Below, piece after piece: positions 33,322-41,017 of a stretch of 64,000 nt of DNA (position 1 is the first letter of the stretch; each line of letters begins with the position of its first letter). The DNA comes from Streptomyces sp. SAI-135 (lineage in GTDB: Bacteria > Actinomycetota > Actinomycetes > Streptomycetales > Streptomycetaceae): NCBI RefSeq assembly GCF_029893805.1, contig NZ_JARXYP010000002.1:5332001-5396000 (forward strand). Direction: 5' to 3'. Position numbers and translations under genes: made by a program. Below the pieces are notes generated by a model. It saw only the letters and a program-made list of their open reading frames with translations, was not told the origin of the DNA and did not search any database.

Positions 33322-34587
33322 ATGAGCTGGGAGCACCAGGGACACCCCCAGCAGGGATTCCCCCACCAGGGATACCCCCAGCAGGGATACCCCCAGCAGG
33401 GATACGGGCAGGAGTACGGGTACTCGGGGTATGCGCAACAGCCGTACGTCCAGGACTACGTCGGCCACGAGGTTCTCGAAGCCCCCGCTGACGCCGAGGC
33501 GGAGGAGGAGAAGCCTCCGTCTCGGCCCTCCGGCCGTGACCGCTACTTCGACACGCTCCGGGCCCTCGCTCTGATCCGGGTCGTCGCCTATCACACGTTC
33601 GGGTGGGCCTGGGCCGGCATGGTCTTCCCCTCCATGGGCATCATGTTCGGCCTGGCCGGGACGCTGATGGCGAAGTCCCTGGAGCGCCCGGCGGCCCAGG
33701 TGATCAGGAGCCGGCTGCGCCGCCTGCTGCCGCCGTTCTGGTTCTGGGGCGTCTTCGTGGTCCTCGCGATGCTGGTCCACGACTGGATGCCGGGCTGGCA
33801 GATCGTCTACTGGGTCGTGCCGCTCGGCGACCCGCCGGGCAACGCCTGGGGTGAGCAGGCCTGGGAAATCCTCTGGTACCTGCGCACGTACCTCTGGTTC
33901 GTCCTGCTGTCCCCGGTGCTGCTGAAGGTGTTCCGGGCGGCCCCGGTACCGGTCCTGCTGGCCTCCCTGGCCCCGATCGTGGTCTTCCAGTTCCTGTGGG
34001 AGCCCCCGGACGACCGCCTCGGCAGCGCGCTGACCGACCTCGCGACCTTCCTGTTCTGCTGGATCCTCGGCTTCGCCCACCGGGACCGGGTCCTGGACCG
34101 GCTCAAGCCCCCGGCCGTGGTCGTGCTCTCGCTCGCCGCGATCGGGTTCGGCGGCTGGTACGCCTTCACCCACCAGGCCGGGACGGGGTCGTACGACCTC
34201 GACGACATCCCCCTCGCGCAGGCCTTCTGGTCCGCCGGGTACGTGACGCTGCTGATGTGGGCCAAGTCGTACTTCCGGATCGACTTCGCGTGGCTGACCC
34301 GCTTCCGGCGCACGGACCGGGTCGTCACCGTCTTCAACTCCCGCGCGGTGACGATCTACCTGTGGCACGAGATCGCGCTGATCCTCGCCGTGCCGCTGAT
34401 CGACCAGTTCTGGAACGTGCCCGCCTTCGAGAAGTGGCTGCCCCTGGAGAGCCAGTGGTTCATGTTCGGCATCGGCTGGCTCCTCGTGGCGGTGTTCGTG
34501 CTGCTGTGCGGATGGGTGGAGGACGTGGCCGGGAAGAAGAAGCCGCAGCTTCTCCCGGGCGGACCGCCTGCAAGAATGGGGACGTGA
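33322..34587 (+). CDS. acyltransferase 3 family protein with Gln/Tyr/Gly repeat N-terminus (MatA-like)
   Basis: A 421-residue membrane acyltransferase. After a disordered cytoplasmic N-terminus with tandem YPQQG-type repeats and an acidic stretch, the acyltransferase-3 domain begins at RYFDTLRALALIRVVAYH with the conserved His. About ten helices follow. MatA beside MatB in Streptomyces is of this type. It starts immediately after the synthase stop and overlaps menG by GTGA. Confidence 0.88.
   Translation: MSWEHQGHPQQGFPHQGYPQQGYPQQGYGQEYGYSGYAQQPYVQDYVGHEVLEAPADAEAEEEKPPSRPSGRDRYFDTLRALALIRVVAYHTFGWAWAGMVFPSMGIMFGLAGTLMAKSLERPAAQVIRSRLRRLLPPFWFWGVFVVLAMLVHDWMPGWQIVYWVVPLGDPPGNAWGEQAWEILWYLRTYLWFVLLSPVLLKVFRAAPVPVLLASLAPIVVFQFLWEPPDDRLGSALTDLATFLFCWILGFAHRDRVLDRLKPPAVVVLSLAAIGFGGWYAFTHQAGTGSYDLDDIPLAQAFWSAGYVTLLMWAKSYFRIDFAWLTRFRRTDRVVTVFNSRAVTIYLWHEIALILAVPLIDQFWNVPAFEKWLPLESQWFMFGIGWLLVAVFVLLCGWVEDVAGKKKPQLLPGGPPARMGT
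33343..33402 (+). repeat. four 15-base tandem repeats in the acyltransferase N-terminus
   Basis: Four in-frame units of 15 bases encode HPQQG, FPHQG, YPQQG, YPQQG. The last two units are identical in DNA. The unit is consistent with slipped-strand growth. Confidence 0.85.
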
Positions 34588-35279
34588 CCCGCGCTTCCCT
34601 GAACAAGCAGCCGCACGAAGTCGCCTCGATGTTCGACGACGTGGCGGAACGGTACGACCTGACCAACGACGTGCTGTCGCTGGGCCAGGACCGGGTGTGG
34701 CGCAAGGAGGTCGCCAGGGCCGTCGACGCCCGCCCCGCCCAGAAGATCCTGGACCTGGCGGCGGGCACCGCCACCTCGTCGCTGCCCTTCGCCCGCACCG
34801 GCGCCTACGTCGTGCCCTGCGACTTCTCGATCGGCATGCTGCGGGTCGGCAAGCGGAACCACTCCTGGCTGCCGTTCACCGCGGGCGACGCGACCCGGCT
34901 GCCCTTCCGGGACGACAGCTTCGACGCCGTCACCATCTCCTTCGGGCTGCGCAACGTCCAGGACACCGACGCCGCCCTGCGCGAGATGTACCGGGTGACC
35001 CGGCCCGGCGGCCGGGTCGTGATCTGCGAGTTCTCCCACCCGACCTGGGCGCCCTTCCGCACGGTCTACACCGAGTACCTGATGCGCGCCCTGCCGCCGG
35101 TCGCCCGCGCGGTCTCCTCCAACCCCGACGCGTACGTCTACCTCGCCGAGTCCATCCGCGCCTGGCCCGACCAGCCGGCCCTGGCCGAGCGCCTGCAGAA
35201 GGCGGGCTGGTCGAACGTGGCCTGGCGGAACCTGACCGGCGGGATCGTGGCCCTGCACCGGGGCGTCAAGGAGAGCTGA
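34584..35279 (+). CDS. menG: demethylmenaquinone methyltransferase (UbiE/MenG)
   Basis: A 231-residue SAM methyltransferase, the usual UbiE/MenG length, that adds the final C-methyl in menaquinone. It has NKQPHEVASMFDDVAERYD at the start, LDLAAGTATSSLPFA as SAM motif I, and the UbiE-specific SFGLRNVQDTDAALREMYRV. The GTG start overlaps the acyltransferase stop, so expression is tied to the exopolysaccharide genes. Confidence 0.93.
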   Translation: MTRASLNKQPHEVASMFDDVAERYDLTNDVLSLGQDRVWRKEVARAVDARPAQKILDLAAGTATSSLPFARTGAYVVPCDFSIGMLRVGKRNHSWLPFTAGDATRLPFRDDSFDAVTISFGLRNVQDTDAALREMYRVTRPGGRVVICEFSHPTWAPFRTVYTEYLMRALPPVARAVSSNPDAYVYLAESIRAWPDQPALAERLQKAGWSNVAWRNLTGGIVALHRGVKES

Positions 35280-35297
35280 GCGGCTCGGCGCGCCGGC

Positions 35298-35651
35298 TCA
35301 GAGTCCCGTCACGCACCGGACCACGTACGGATCGCCAGGCTCGTCCAGTTCGCGTTGGAGGCCTCCGCTCGGGGGTCTGGGGATGCGGGGCTCGCGGATG
35401 CCCCCGCCGCCCTCACCCGGGCCGAGGTCGAACCACACGTACACCACGGAGTCCCGCGGCACCTCGGCGCCGGGCTGCGGGTACTGGCGTACGACATAGT
35501 CGACGACGGCCTGGTGGAAGTCCTTGCGGTCCGGCGCGTTGACGAACAGGCCCTGCGCCTGGGCCGTCTCGCGCGCGTCGACGGCCATGAGTCCGACCAG
35601 ACGCGGTACGCGCACTTCGGGCGTCTTGGGTGGTATGTGCACAGATGTCAC
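35298..35651 (-). CDS. PASTA-domain protein
   Basis: A 117-residue protein with one PASTA-like domain (VPRLVGLMAVDARETAQAQG, then PGAEVPRDSVVYVWF) of the kind that binds cell-wall fragments or beta-lactams in kinases. Here there is no kinase or membrane segment; a Pro/Gly/Arg-rich tail follows. A GTG at 35651 is the likely start, with another nine bases downstream. It converges on menG, 18 bases apart. Confidence 0.75.
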   Translation of the reverse strand: MTSVHIPPKTPEVRVPRLVGLMAVDARETAQAQGLFVNAPDRKDFHQAVVDYVVRQYPQPGAEVPRDSVVYVWFDLGPGEGGGGIREPRIPRPPSGGLQRELDEPGDPYVVRCVTGL

Positions 35652-35725
35652 CCCCAGCGGTACTGGAAGGGTAACTCCGGCCCGGTCGCCGCCGGAAGGG
35701 CCGGGTGGCTTTCCGTAGCAGACCG

Positions 35726-36250
35726 CTACTCTGCGTAACTCTCCTCCAGGGCAAGGCGGAAGCACAGCACCTCTTCCTGGAGGAGGGGGTGCGGGTAGGT
35801 CTCCGCGAGTTCCATTCCGAGGCGCTTGGCGACCGCGATCGACCGTTCGTTGCCGGGTCTGACCAGCGCCACCACGTCCCTGACGCCCGCCGCCCTGAGC
35901 CGCTCCAGCGTCATCCGCGCGGCCACCGTGGCGTACCCGCGGCCCCAGTGGGCCCGTCCGAGCCGCCACCCGATCTCGATCTCGCCCGTCGGCCCCCAGT
36001 CCCGCGGCCACGGCTGGGCTCCGGTGAAACCGATGACCTGCCCGTCCTCGGCGACCATGGTCCACAGACAGAAACCCCGCTCGGCGTCGTGCCGGCGCTG
36101 CCGCGCGGTGAGCTCCTCGTAGACGGACAGTTCCGCGGACCTGCCGCCGTGGAACTCCATGACGTCCGGGTCGTCGAAGACCCGGTGCCAGGCGACGGCG
36201 TCCTCGTCGGTGGGGACACGCAGCCGTACTACGGGCAGAGCTCGGTCCAT
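35726..36250 (-). CDS. GNAT acetyltransferase (RimJ/RimL-like)
   Basis: A 174-residue acetyltransferase of the RimJ/RimL/ribosomal-type GNAT group. The acetyl-CoA motif is RLGRAHWGRGYATVAAR and VRPGNERSIAVAKRLGM follows. Start is ATG 36250. It diverges from the geranylgeranyl reductase. Substrate unknown. Confidence 0.87.
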   Translation of the reverse strand: MDRALPVVRLRVPTDEDAVAWHRVFDDPDVMEFHGGRSAELSVYEELTARQRRHDAERGFCLWTMVAEDGQVIGFTGAQPWPRDWGPTGEIEIGWRLGRAHWGRGYATVAARMTLERLRAAGVRDVVALVRPGNERSIAVAKRLGMELAETYPHPLLQEEVLCFRLALEESYAE

Positions 36251-36371
36251 GGGGCAGCCCTTCAGCCGGGTGATCAATTCTGCTGAATAGACTGCCCATG
36301 TCCAGTGCCGGTCGGCACGCGGATTCAGAAGTTGATTCCGAACTTGATTCCGAGCCTGGGGAGATCCCGCC
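36251..36371. promoter_or_regulatory. divergent gap with palindrome and direct repeats
   Basis: The gap between the GNAT and geranylgeranyl reductase genes holds a perfect inverted repeat GTGCCG-GT-CGGCAC (36305-36318) and two copies of TTGATTCCGA (36332-36341 and 36344-36353), a 12-base phase. They could be regulatory sites. No clear -10 is visible on the plus strand. Confidence 0.4.
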
Positions 36372-37658
36372 GTGACCGAGCCCCTGTCCGAGAACACCGC
36401 CGATGTCATCGTCGTCGGCGCGGGGCCGGCCGGCTCCACGACCGCCTACCACCTCGCCAAGTCCGGACTCGACGTGCTCCTCCTGGAGAAGACCGAGTTC
36501 CCGCGCGAGAAGGTCTGCGGCGACGGCCTCACCCCGCGCGCCACCAAGCAGCTCGTGGCCATGGGCATCGACATCTCCGAAGAGGCCGGCTGGCTGCGCA
36601 ACAAGGGCCTCAGGATCATCGGCGGCGGCGTGCGCCTCCAGCTCGACTGGCCGGAACTGGCCTCCTTCCCCGACTACGGCCTCGTCCGCAAGCGCGACGA
36701 CTTCGACGAGCAGCTCGCCCGCCAGGCCCAGAAGGCCGGGGCGCGGCTCTACGAGCGCTGCAACGTCGGCGCCCCGATCGTCGACGACCGCACCGGCCGC
36801 ATCACGGGCGTCCACGCGAAACTCGGCGAGGACAAACGCGAGGTCACCTTCCACGCGCCCCTCGTGGTCGCCGCCGACGGCAACTCCACCCGGCTCTCCC
36901 TCGCGATGGGCCTGCACCGCCGCGAGGACCGCCCGATGGGCGTCGCCGTACGGACGTACTTCGAGAGCCCCCGCCACGACGACGACTACCTGGAGTCCTG
37001 GCTGGAGCTGTGGGACCGCCGCGGCCCCGGCGAGGACCGGCTGCTGCCCGGCTACGGCTGGATCTTCGGCATGGGCGACGGCACCTCCAACGTCGGCCTC
37101 GGCGTGCTGAACACCTCCGACTCCTTCAAGGAGCTCGACTGGCGCGAGGTGCTGAAGGCCTGGTGCGCCTCCATGCCGGAGGACTGGGGCTACACGCCGG
37201 AGAACATGACCGGCCCGATCCGCGGCGCCGCCCTGCCGATGGCCTTCAACCGCCAGCCGCACTACACCAAGGGGCTGCTCCTGGTCGGCGACGCCGGCGG
37301 CATGGTGAACCCCTTCAACGGCGAGGGCATCGCCTACGCCATGGAGTCCGGCCAGATCGCCGCCGACGTCATCGTCCAGGCCCACGCCCGCGCGACGCCC
37401 GCCCAGCGGGAGATCGCCCTCCAGCGCTACCCGCGGGTCCTCAAGGACACCTACGGCGGCTACTACACGCTCGGCCGCGCCTTCGTGAAGCTCATCGGCA
37501 ACCCGAAGGTCATGAAGATCGCGGCCCAGCGCGGACTGACCCACCCGCTGCTCATGAAGTTCACCCTCAAGATGCTCGCCAACCTCACCGACCCCACGGG
37601 CGGCGACGCGATGGACCGGATCATCAACGGGCTGAGCAAGGTGGCGCCGAAGGCGTGA
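36372..37658 (+). CDS. geranylgeranyl reductase family flavoprotein (MenJ-like)
   Basis: A 428-residue FAD-dependent reductase of the geranylgeranyl reductase family. The FAD motif VIVVGAGPAGSTTAYHL is at the N-terminus; FPREKVCGDGLTPRA and GDAGGMVNPFNGEGI are family hallmarks. Mycobacterial MenJ of this family saturates an isoprene unit of menaquinone, and Streptomyces menaquinones are partly saturated, so the place beside menG and nuo is fitting. Other prenyl lipids are possible substrates. Confidence 0.9.
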   Translation: MTEPLSENTADVIVVGAGPAGSTTAYHLAKSGLDVLLLEKTEFPREKVCGDGLTPRATKQLVAMGIDISEEAGWLRNKGLRIIGGGVRLQLDWPELASFPDYGLVRKRDDFDEQLARQAQKAGARLYERCNVGAPIVDDRTGRITGVHAKLGEDKREVTFHAPLVVAADGNSTRLSLAMGLHRREDRPMGVAVRTYFESPRHDDDYLESWLELWDRRGPGEDRLLPGYGWIFGMGDGTSNVGLGVLNTSDSFKELDWREVLKAWCASMPEDWGYTPENMTGPIRGAALPMAFNRQPHYTKGLLLVGDAGGMVNPFNGEGIAYAMESGQIAADVIVQAHARATPAQREIALQRYPRVLKDTYGGYYTLGRAFVKLIGNPKVMKIAAQRGLTHPLLMKFTLKMLANLTDPTGGDAMDRIINGLSKVAPKA

Positions 37659-37774
37659 CGGGAGCCCCCGCACCGGAGCACCGTGGAGGGATGGACGCAG
37701 CGGTCGCGTTACCCGTGTTCGTCATCCTCGTCGCGGTGTCGGTGTGGGCGCTGGTCCACTCCCTCAGGCGCTGA
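37655..37774 (+). CDS. tiny single-helix membrane protein
   Basis: A 39-codon frame starting with GTG that overlaps the reductase stop (GTGA). It has one hydrophobic helix (VALPVFVILVAVSVWALV) and a basic end. An internal ATG at 37691 would give 27 residues. Coupling to the reductase is suggestive. Coding is not certain. It overlaps the deformylase tail by 11 bases. Confidence 0.5.
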   Translation: MTGAPAPEHRGGMDAAVALPVFVILVAVSVWALVHSLRR

Positions 37775-38411
37775 ACGTGCCCCGAGGGTCGTGCAGCGCC
37801 TCGATGTTGGCCGTCCGGCGGGCGAACACCTCCTCCCGCCGGTCCGTCATCTGCCCGAGCGCCCGCCTGCGGTCCCGCTTCGACAGCCGGTCCAGATACA
37901 CGTGCCCGTTCACATGGTCGGTCTCGTGCGCCAGGCACCGCGCGAAGTAGCCGGTCCCCTCGATCACGAGCGGCTCCCCGTCCCGGTCGAACCCGCGCAC
38001 CACGGCCCGGTCCGGACGCGGTACGTCCATGACGGCGCCCGGCACCGACAGGCACCCCTCGCCGTCGTCGAGCAGCCTGCGCCCGGCCGGATCGAGCGGG
38101 TCCAGCACCGGGTTGACGACGTGTCCGACATGCCGGACTCCGTCGTCGTCGGGGCAGTCGTACACGAAGAGGCGCAGGGCGACGCCGACCTGGTTCGCCG
38201 CGAGGCCGGCCCCCTCCGCGATGTACATGGTCAGGAACATGTCGTCGATCAGCGCGGCGAGGTCGGGCCCGAACTCGGTCACGTCCCGGCACGGCTTGTG
38301 CAGCACTTCCTCGCCGACCTCGGTGATCCGCCGCACCCGCCCGCGCCGGGCCTCGGGGGCGAGCGGCGGGTAGGTGTCGGTGGGCCTGCCCTGGACGAAC
38401 ACACTGGGCAT
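37764..38411 (-). CDS. def: peptide deformylase
   Basis: A 215-residue peptide deformylase that removes the N-formyl group from new proteins. Motif 1 is GAGLAANQVG, motif 2 EGCLS, motif 3 HETDHVNGHVY with the metal-binding histidines. The N-terminal extension before the core is typical of actinobacterial type 1 enzymes. ATG 38411 has AGGAGA upstream. A second def gene is likely elsewhere. Confidence 0.93.
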   Translation of the reverse strand: MPSVFVQGRPTDTYPPLAPEARRGRVRRITEVGEEVLHKPCRDVTEFGPDLAALIDDMFLTMYIAEGAGLAANQVGVALRLFVYDCPDDDGVRHVGHVVNPVLDPLDPAGRRLLDDGEGCLSVPGAVMDVPRPDRAVVRGFDRDGEPLVIEGTGYFARCLAHETDHVNGHVYLDRLSKRDRRRALGQMTDRREEVFARRTANIEALHDPRGTFSA

Positions 38412-38494
38412 GGTGATGTCTCCTGTTCCGTGGCGGTGGGTGCGATCGCGGATGCGGATCGCTGAACCCATCCAACCCCGGCCAGGGCACCGAG

Positions 38495-38525
38495 AGGGCC
38501 GCAACCCCCGAGCGGTTGCGGCCCT
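38495..38525 (-). terminator. terminator hairpin after the NlpC/P60 gene
   Basis: AGGGCCGCAAC (38495-38505) pairs with GTTGCGGCCCT (38515-38525). It lies 22 bases beyond the minus-strand stop of the hydrolase and before the deformylase start. Confidence 0.75.
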
Positions 38526-38546
38526 GTCGAGCTGTTGCGGTGTCCG

Positions 38547-39353
38547 TCAGAGCACCCGCACCGCTCCGGTCGGCGGGTCGTAGGACAGGGGCTTCTCGGC
38601 GACGCCCGTCGAGGGGTTCTGCGCGCCGACGAACATGCCGTCGCCGACGTACACGGCGACGTGGTACGCGCTGCCCGCGCCGCCCCAGTACAGGATGTCG
38701 CCCGGCTGAAGGTTGCTCAGCGAGACCTGGGTGCCCGCGGTCGACTGGTCCTGCGAGACGCGCGGCAGGTCGACGCCGATCTGGCTGAACGCGGCCTGCA
38801 CGAGGCCCGAGCAGTCCCACGAGTTGGGGCCGGTGCCGCCGGAGACGTAGGCGTCACCGACCTGGGCCTTCACGAAGGCGATGACAGCCGCGGCCGAACC
38901 GGTGGCCGTGGACGAGCTCGTGGAGACGCCGGCGCTCGCCGAGGCGGACAGCGTGGCCCGCTCGGAGCTGCGGGAGGCGGCCTCCTCCGCGGCGGCCCTG
39001 CGGGCCTCCTCGGCCTTCTTCTTGGCCTCCGCCTTCTTCTTGGCCTCCGCGAGGTCCGCCTTGGCCTGCTTCGCGGCCTTTGCGGCGGCCGCGTCACGCT
39101 CGGCCTGGAGCTGGTAGTTGGCGGCCGCCTGCTGCATCGCGTCGGCGGACTCGGCGACCTGGCTGCCCAGGTCGGCCGAGAGGGTGGGCAGTTCGAGGGT
39201 CTGCGTCGTCGACTCGGCGGCGAACGCCGAAGCCGACGCGCCCGCCGCTGCCATGCTGAGCACGCCACCGGCGACTCCGGCACGCACGGCGATCGAAGTC
39301 GTCGCGCTGCGGCGGGGTTTCCGGTGGCTGCGTATGTGAGCGGTGTGGGACAT
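38547..39353 (-). CDS. secreted NlpC/P60 cell-wall peptidase
   Basis: A 268-residue C40-family peptidase. A signal peptide (about residues 1-48) is followed by a long Ala/Lys/Glu-rich coiled coil, then the NlpC/P60 domain with catalytic Cys in NSWDCSGLVQ, His in YHVAVYVGDG and a polar residue in the FVGAQNPSTG region. It should cut peptidoglycan stem peptides. Start is ATG 39353; no strong Shine-Dalgarno precedes it. It lies on the far side of the nuo regulatory region. Confidence 0.92.
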   Translation of the reverse strand: MSHTAHIRSHRKPRRSATTSIAVRAGVAGGVLSMAAAGASASAFAAESTTQTLELPTLSADLGSQVAESADAMQQAAANYQLQAERDAAAAKAAKQAKADLAEAKKKAEAKKKAEEARRAAAEEAASRSSERATLSASASAGVSTSSSTATGSAAAVIAFVKAQVGDAYVSGGTGPNSWDCSGLVQAAFSQIGVDLPRVSQDQSTAGTQVSLSNLQPGDILYWGGAGSAYHVAVYVGDGMFVGAQNPSTGVAEKPLSYDPPTGAVRVL

Positions 39354-39657
39354 GAGACCAACTGGTATCAGGGGCTCCTCCATACCTTCAAGAAACGTGG
39401 GCTGCGCCACAGTTGTTCAATCGGCGGCCCGAATCCCCGGCATGCCGCCCTTTATTGACGCCGTAACGGACATTGCGGACTCTCGTGATCATGGCCGTGA
39501 TCATGGACTTTCGCTGTTACGCCCGAATTGCCCCGCAGCTACCATCGGTTGGCCCGGATGGCCAAGCCCCGTTCTTATTGATCTCTCATGTGTGTGGCGG
39601 AGGTCACGCAACGGTTACGGCGGCGGCTGCGTCCGGAGGCGTTCGGCGCTCGTGAAT

Positions 39658-39675
39658 GTGTGCACGCGTCCACAC
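39658..39675. promoter_or_regulatory. Rex-like operator, distal
   Basis: GTGTGCACGCGTCCACAC is palindromic except for one pair, and resembles the actinobacterial Rex operator TGTGAACGCGTTCACA at 14 of 16 central positions. It is 414 bases before nuoA and about 305 before nlpC. Confidence 0.6.
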
Positions 39676-39962
39676 CCGTCCTCGCACCTCCCCCTGATGT
39701 GTGAACGCGGCCCCCTACCAAGCAGTCGCGTCCAGCACCAATTTGCATGCAGGAGAAGTCTCTTGATATGGAGACGCCTCTTCCGACCTGCGCCGACTAG
39801 CGGAAATGTCACCTCTGGTGATCACTCGGACGCTTCTCGTGTGAAGATCACTGCTGATCCGACTTCATGATCCTTCGTCTGGTGGTGGAGATCACAAAGC
39901 TTGTGCAATACCCCGTGTCGCAGATCACAGACCGGCGGGCATAAGATGCGGGTCAGTTGGGC

Positions 39963-39980
39963 TTGTGACCTGCTTCACAT
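39963..39980 (+). promoter_or_regulatory. Rex-like operator, nuoA-proximal
   Basis: TTGTGACCTGCTTCACAT matches the TTGTGA-N6-TCACAA Rex layout, with one mismatch in the outer base. It lies 109 bases before nuoA and just after a -10-like TAAGAT (39942-39947), where a repressor could block RNA polymerase. Rex control of nuo by NADH/NAD is described in Streptomyces. Confidence 0.65.
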
Positions 39981-40088
39981 GTTCGCGATCTTCGTCGGGC
40001 CGGACGGAGGTCGGAGGGACGTATGAGTCGGGTGTGAAGTCCGATGCCATCGCCAGCAGTCAGTGCCGACTGAGAGGAGCGAGGAGCG

Positions 40089-40448
40089 GTGAACGCCTAT
40101 GCGCCCATCCTCGTACTGGGAGCCCTCGGGGCAGGCTTTGCGATCTTCTCCGTGGTCATGGCCACGCTGATCGGTCCGAAGCGGTACAACCGGGCCAAGC
40201 TCGAGGCCTACGAATGCGGGATCGAGCCGACCCCCACGCCGGCCGGCGGCGGGCGCTTCCCCATCAAGTACTACCTGACGGCGATGCTCTTCATCGTCTT
40301 CGACATCGAGATCGTCTTCCTCTACCCCTGGGCCGTCACCTTCGACGCCCTGGGTGTTTTCGGGCTCGTGGAGATGCTGCTCTTCGTGCTCACCGTCTTC
40401 GTCGCGTACGCGTACGTATGGCGGCGCGGCGGCCTGGAATGGGACTGA
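40089..40448 (+). CDS. nuoA: NADH-quinone oxidoreductase subunit A
   Basis: A 119-residue membrane subunit of complex I with three helices. KLEAYECGIEPTPTPAGGGR is the conserved loop with the cysteine near the quinone channel; YPWAVTF follows. It opens the nuo operon with GTG at 40089 after GAGGAGCGAGGAGCG. It sits in the membrane arm interface with NuoH and NuoJ. Confidence 0.96.
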   Translation: MNAYAPILVLGALGAGFAIFSVVMATLIGPKRYNRAKLEAYECGIEPTPTPAGGGRFPIKYYLTAMLFIVFDIEIVFLYPWAVTFDALGVFGLVEMLLFVLTVFVAYAYVWRRGGLEWD

Positions 40449-40462
40449 GGGGCCTTTAACTC

Positions 40463-41017
40463 ATGGGACTCGAAGAAAAGCTGCCGAGCGGTTTCCTGCT
40501 GACCACCGTCGAGCAGGCCGCGGGCTGGGTGCGCAAGGCGTCCGTCTTCCCGGCCACCTTCGGCCTGGCCTGCTGTGCCATCGAGATGATGACCACGGGC
40601 GCCGGACGCTACGACCTGGCCCGCTTCGGCATGGAGGTCTTCCGCGGCTCACCCCGCCAGGCGGACCTCATGATCGTCGCCGGCCGGGTCAGCCAGAAGA
40701 TGGCGCCGGTGCTCCGGCAGGTCTACGACCAGATGCCGAACCCCAAGTGGGTCATCTCCATGGGGGTCTGCGCCTCCTCGGGCGGCATGTTCAACAACTA
40801 CGCGATCGTGCAGGGCGTCGACCACATCGTCCCGGTCGACATCTATCTGCCCGGCTGCCCGCCACGGCCGGAGATGCTGATGGACGCGATTCTCAAGCTC
40901 CATCAGAAGATCCAGTCCTCCAAGCTCGGCGTGAACGCCGAGGAGGCGGCCCGCGAGGCGGAGGAGGCGGCGCTCAAGGCCCTGCCCACGATCGAGATGA
41001 AGGGGCTGCTGCGATGA
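40463..41017 (+). CDS. nuoB: NADH-quinone oxidoreductase subunit B
   Basis: A 184-residue subunit carrying the terminal iron-sulfur cluster N2. Cysteines appear as FGLACCAIEM and later MGVCASSGGMF and LPGCPPRPE. It sits 14 bases after nuoA and its stop overlaps nuoC (ATGA). Confidence 0.96.
   Translation: MGLEEKLPSGFLLTTVEQAAGWVRKASVFPATFGLACCAIEMMTTGAGRYDLARFGMEVFRGSPRQADLMIVAGRVSQKMAPVLRQVYDQMPNPKWVISMGVCASSGGMFNNYAIVQGVDHIVPVDIYLPGCPPRPEMLMDAILKLHQKIQSSKLGVNAEEAAREAEEAALKALPTIEMKGLLR

Larger units (their letters stand above)
39354..40088. promoter_or_regulatory. 735-base intergenic region upstream of nuoA
   Basis: No credible gene. It holds two Rex-like palindromes (listed separately), a further Rex half-site TGTGAACGCG at 39700-39709, repeated AGATCAC (39845, 39889, 39922), a direct repeat CGTGATCATGG (39484-39494 and 39496-39506) and a hairpin TCACC-TCT-GGTGA near 39810. 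It serves the nlpC and nuo promoters. A c-di-AMP riboswitch was looked for and not seen. Confidence 0.7.

Noticed and set aside
30601..34368. A 1255-codon open frame antisense to the exopolysaccharide genes
   Set aside because: Its translation is low-complexity Arg/Asp/Val/His sequence without domains, typical of antisense frames in high-GC DNA.
39343..39870. A 175-codon plus-strand frame in the nuo upstream region
   Set aside because: No good start site, no domain, and the codon third-position GC is lower than in neighbouring genes. It spans the Rex-like sites.
39354..39900. Possible c-di-AMP (ydaO-type) riboswitch before the NlpC/P60 gene
   Set aside because: This is common for Streptomyces NlpC/P60 genes, so I looked for it. 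The conserved core sequences are not present on the minus strand.
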